This document shows positions 62,332 through 64,000 of a DNA stretch of 64,000 nucleotides, piece after piece. A model generated the notes under the pieces. That model was not told where the DNA came from and did no database searches. It saw nothing but the letters and a program-made list of their open reading frames with translations. This DNA comes from Streptomyces aureocirculatus (GTDB lineage: Bacteria > Actinomycetota > Actinomycetes > Streptomycetales > Streptomycetaceae). The DNA is taken from positions 291,418 to 355,417 of the forward strand of contig NZ_JOAP01000019.1 in assembly GCF_000720475.1 (NCBI RefSeq), written 5' to 3'. Numbering within the stretch: the first letter of the stretch is position 1; each line of letters begins with the position of its first letter. Made by a program: the position numbers and the translations under genes.

Positions 62332-63837
62332 ATGTCCCAAAGCCCCGCCACCCTGCCGCCGGTGCTGCTGCACTCCGAAGCGGAGCTCGCGCGGGACGCC
62401 CTAGCCGCACCCCTGCTCGCCCGCGCCGTGCGGCTCGCCCGCTGGGCGGGCCCCGGGACGCGGGTGGGCGCGGGCGGCGAGCTCGTCGACGAGCAGTTGC
62501 CCGCCGCCGCGGCCGAGCTCGGGCTCACCGGTGCCGGTTCGGGTTCCGGTGCCGGTTCCGGGGACGACGGTGACGCGGCGGCGTACGCGAGCGAGGCGTG
62601 GCGGGTCGCCGTCGACACCGGCCTGGTGGAGGTGCGGGACCCCGACGAGGTCGACGCCGACGACGCCGACGGGGAGGAGGCCGACGGCACCGTCACCGCG
62701 GGTGCGGAGCTCGGACTGCTCACCTCCGGCGGGCCGCAGGACGTCCTCGGCATCTGGCTCGCCGCCCTGGAGACCGTGTTCGCCGACGCGACGGTCCCCG
62801 ACCTGGAGGACCTCGTCGACGCCATCGAGGGCGGCGGTGAGATCGACTTCGAGGAGCTCGGCTGGGACCCGCAGGGCGAGGCGGACTTCCTGGAGGGCGT
62901 CCTCGGCAATCTGTATCTGCTGACCGTCGGTGACAACGCCGCCGAGGGCGGCGCGGTGCCGCTGCCCGCGCTCGCCGCCTCCATGATCATTCCGGATGAC
63001 ATGGGCGAGCCCACGGACGACATCCTGGAACAGGTGTCGGACGCGATGATGCGCCTCGACGACCAGTTCCGGATGCTGGAGCCGATCGGACTCGTCGAGT
63101 ACCAGCCCGTGGACGAGGCCCTGATGGCCGACATCGACAGTGAGGAGCCGCTGCCGCCCGCCGACGAGGACGAGGACGTCACGCGGTACGGGATGGTCAG
63201 GCTGACGCCCCTCGGTCTGTACGGGATCCGGGCGCGGATGCTGGAGGCGGGCCTCGACGCGCCCGCCGTCGGTGACCTCGCCGACAAGGGCGCCGACACG
63301 CTGCTCGACGCCACCGCCGCCTTCCCGCAGGCCGCCGCGCAGGCCGAGATCGAGCTGTGGCTCGCCCGGCGGGCCCCGCTGGAGGCCGCGCGGGAGCTGC
63401 TCGCCGCGGCGCGCGGTGGCGACGAGGGTGCGCCGTTGCGGCGGCTGCGGTGCCAGCAGGCGCTCTCCCTCGTCGGGGGGACGGCCGAGCCCGCGCTGCG
63501 CGAGGTGCTCGACGACGCGGAGCTCGGGGGGCTTGCCCGGGTGTGGCTCGCGGAGCACGGGGCCGCGGAGGTGCCTGCGCCGTCGGAGGGGATGGTGTTC
63601 TGGCTCACCATCGACACGATTGCCGCGCAGCTTGCCGCGGAGGGGAACTCCGAGGAGTTGCAGGGGCTTGTGGAGGGGCTTGCCGCTCAGCACAGTGGGT
63701 TCTTCGCTGCCGCGTGGCGGGTGGGGCATCCCGCTACCGCGGATGTGCTTGAGGCCATGGGGCGGTTGCATCCTGACAAGAAGGTGGCGAAGGAGGCTCG
63801 CAAGGCCGCCTTCAAGGCCCGCTCGCAGCAGGCCTGA
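62332..63837 (+). CDS. Large conserved streptomycete hypothetical protein
   Basis: 501 residues, acidic, no signal peptide and no membrane segment. Its N-terminal part (LPPVLLHSEAELARDALAAPLLARAVRLARWAG) and central acidic part (VTAGAELGLLTSGGPQDVLGIWLAALETVFADATVPDLEDLVDAIE, residues ~125-170) are followed by alpha-helical sequence (LEAARELLAAARGGDEGAPLRRLRCQQALSLVGGTAEPALREVL) resembling HEAT-like or armadillo-like helices. A GSGSGAGSG stretch (~68-78) is the only low-complexity part. No catalytic motif was recognised. Start ATG at 62332 with CAGGAGAA 8 bases before it. Confidence 0.8.
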   Translation: MSQSPATLPPVLLHSEAELARDALAAPLLARAVRLARWAGPGTRVGAGGELVDEQLPAAAAELGLTGAGSGSGAGSGDDGDAAAYASEAWRVAVDTGLVEVRDPDEVDADDADGEEADGTVTAGAELGLLTSGGPQDVLGIWLAALETVFADATVPDLEDLVDAIEGGGEIDFEELGWDPQGEADFLEGVLGNLYLLTVGDNAAEGGAVPLPALAASMIIPDDMGEPTDDILEQVSDAMMRLDDQFRMLEPIGLVEYQPVDEALMADIDSEEPLPPADEDEDVTRYGMVRLTPLGLYGIRARMLEAGLDAPAVGDLADKGADTLLDATAAFPQAAAQAEIELWLARRAPLEAARELLAAARGGDEGAPLRRLRCQQALSLVGGTAEPALREVLDDAELGGLARVWLAEHGAAEVPAPSEGMVFWLTIDTIAAQLAAEGNSEELQGLVEGLAAQHSGFFAAAWRVGHPATADVLEAMGRLHPDKKVAKEARKAAFKARSQQA

Positions 63838-63862
63838 GTTCCTCCTTGGCTGGGGCTTGGCC

Positions 63863-63887
63863 GGTGTCCCGTGCGGGGCGGGACACC
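63863..63887 (+). terminator. Terminator after the large hypothetical gene
   Basis: Perfect 9-base stem GGTGTCCCG / CGGGACACC with a 7-base loop, 25 bases after the stop codon. Confidence 0.7.
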
Positions 63888-63905
63888 CCCCGCAAACCGG
63901 CCCAC

Positions 63906-64000
63906 GACCTCGCCCCCAACCGCCGGACGGCCTCTTTCCCCACCCACCCGCCCTTGCATCGGCCTGCGGCCTCGTCCTCAATCGCCGGACGGGCTTTTTC
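63906..64000. repeat. Two copies of a 33-bp dispersed Streptomyces motif
   Basis: 63906-63938 and 63968-64000 are 33-base copies with the shared core CGCCGGACGG, 62 bases apart. I recall sequence of the form CCTCGTCCTCAA-x-CGCCGGACGGGCTTTTT as widely dispersed at gene ends in streptomycetes. The second copy is cut by the window edge. Confidence 0.65.

Overview
The window is chromosomal DNA of a Streptomyces species. The base composition is very GC-rich, third codon positions are almost all G or C, GTG starts are frequent, and the sporulation regulator WhiA is present. The gene order (uvrA ... uvrC-rapZ-yvcK-whiA ... gap-pgk-tpiA-secG ... pgi / pgl-opcA-zwf-tal-tkt / ctaB ... ctaA ... sufRBDCSU ... 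dapD) matches, as I recall it, the SCO1958-to-SCO1907 core region of S. coelicolor. No rRNA, tRNA, prophage, complete insertion sequence or CRISPR array was seen. The region is conserved core chromosome, decorated with many small tandem repeats.

Layout. 1-11 kb: a cut-off mycothiol-dependent-type gene, uvrA, a crotonase, a YceI protein diverging from an XRE/MmyB regulator, a PfkB sugar kinase, a Tat-exported Rieske lipoprotein, a Pro-rich HTH protein, and a secreted papain-like protease with a membrane-anchored partner. 11-16.4 kb: uvrC followed by the overlapping rapZ-yvcK-whiA cluster. 16.5-27 kb: a large secreted M14 carboxypeptidase, the lower glycolytic genes gap-pgk-tpiA with secG, an RbpA-family protein, an MFS exporter, and pgi. 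27.4-34.2 kb (minus strand): the pentose phosphate operon tkt-tal-zwf-opcA-pgl. 34.6-42.9 kb: ctaB and ctaA for heme A, with a lid-less AMP-binding protein, an amidohydrolase, an ABC exporter pair and an AAC(3)-type acetyltransferase around them. 43-49.7 kb: the Fe-S assembly operon sufR-sufB-sufD-Rieske-sufC-sufS-sufU-sufT. 49.8-64 kb: an SMR/TetR pair, a redox regulator fused to a peroxiredoxin diverging from an MFS exporter, dapD, a dapA paralogue, several uncharacterised actinobacterial genes, an antibiotic-biosynthesis-type monooxygenase behind a SoxR-like dyad, a secreted nuclease and a large conserved hypothetical gene.

How the genes work together. Central carbon flux is concentrated here: pgi, zwf/opcA/pgl, tal, tkt and gap/pgk/tpiA. 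The YvcK and RapZ homologues that control envelope precursor metabolism lie next to whiA. Redox and Fe-S themes recur: the Suf operon, heme A synthesis, Rieske proteins, HxlR-peroxiredoxin and the SoxR-like site. A DNA-repair theme is carried by uvrA and uvrC, both of which have a promoter matching the LexA-independent RecA-NDp (PafBC) consensus. A third match stands before the MFS gene at 24.0 kb.

The most notable signals are these: three RecA-NDp/PafBC-type promoters; a SufR-type operator overlapping the sufR start codon; a 167-bp MITE-like element with perfect 25-bp inverted ends that supplies the stop codon of the AAC(3)-like gene; a 32-bp tandem array between pgi and pgl; at least a dozen other minisatellites, whose coding copies are all in multiples of three; and a single protein joining an HxlR redox-type DNA-binding domain to a peroxiredoxin.
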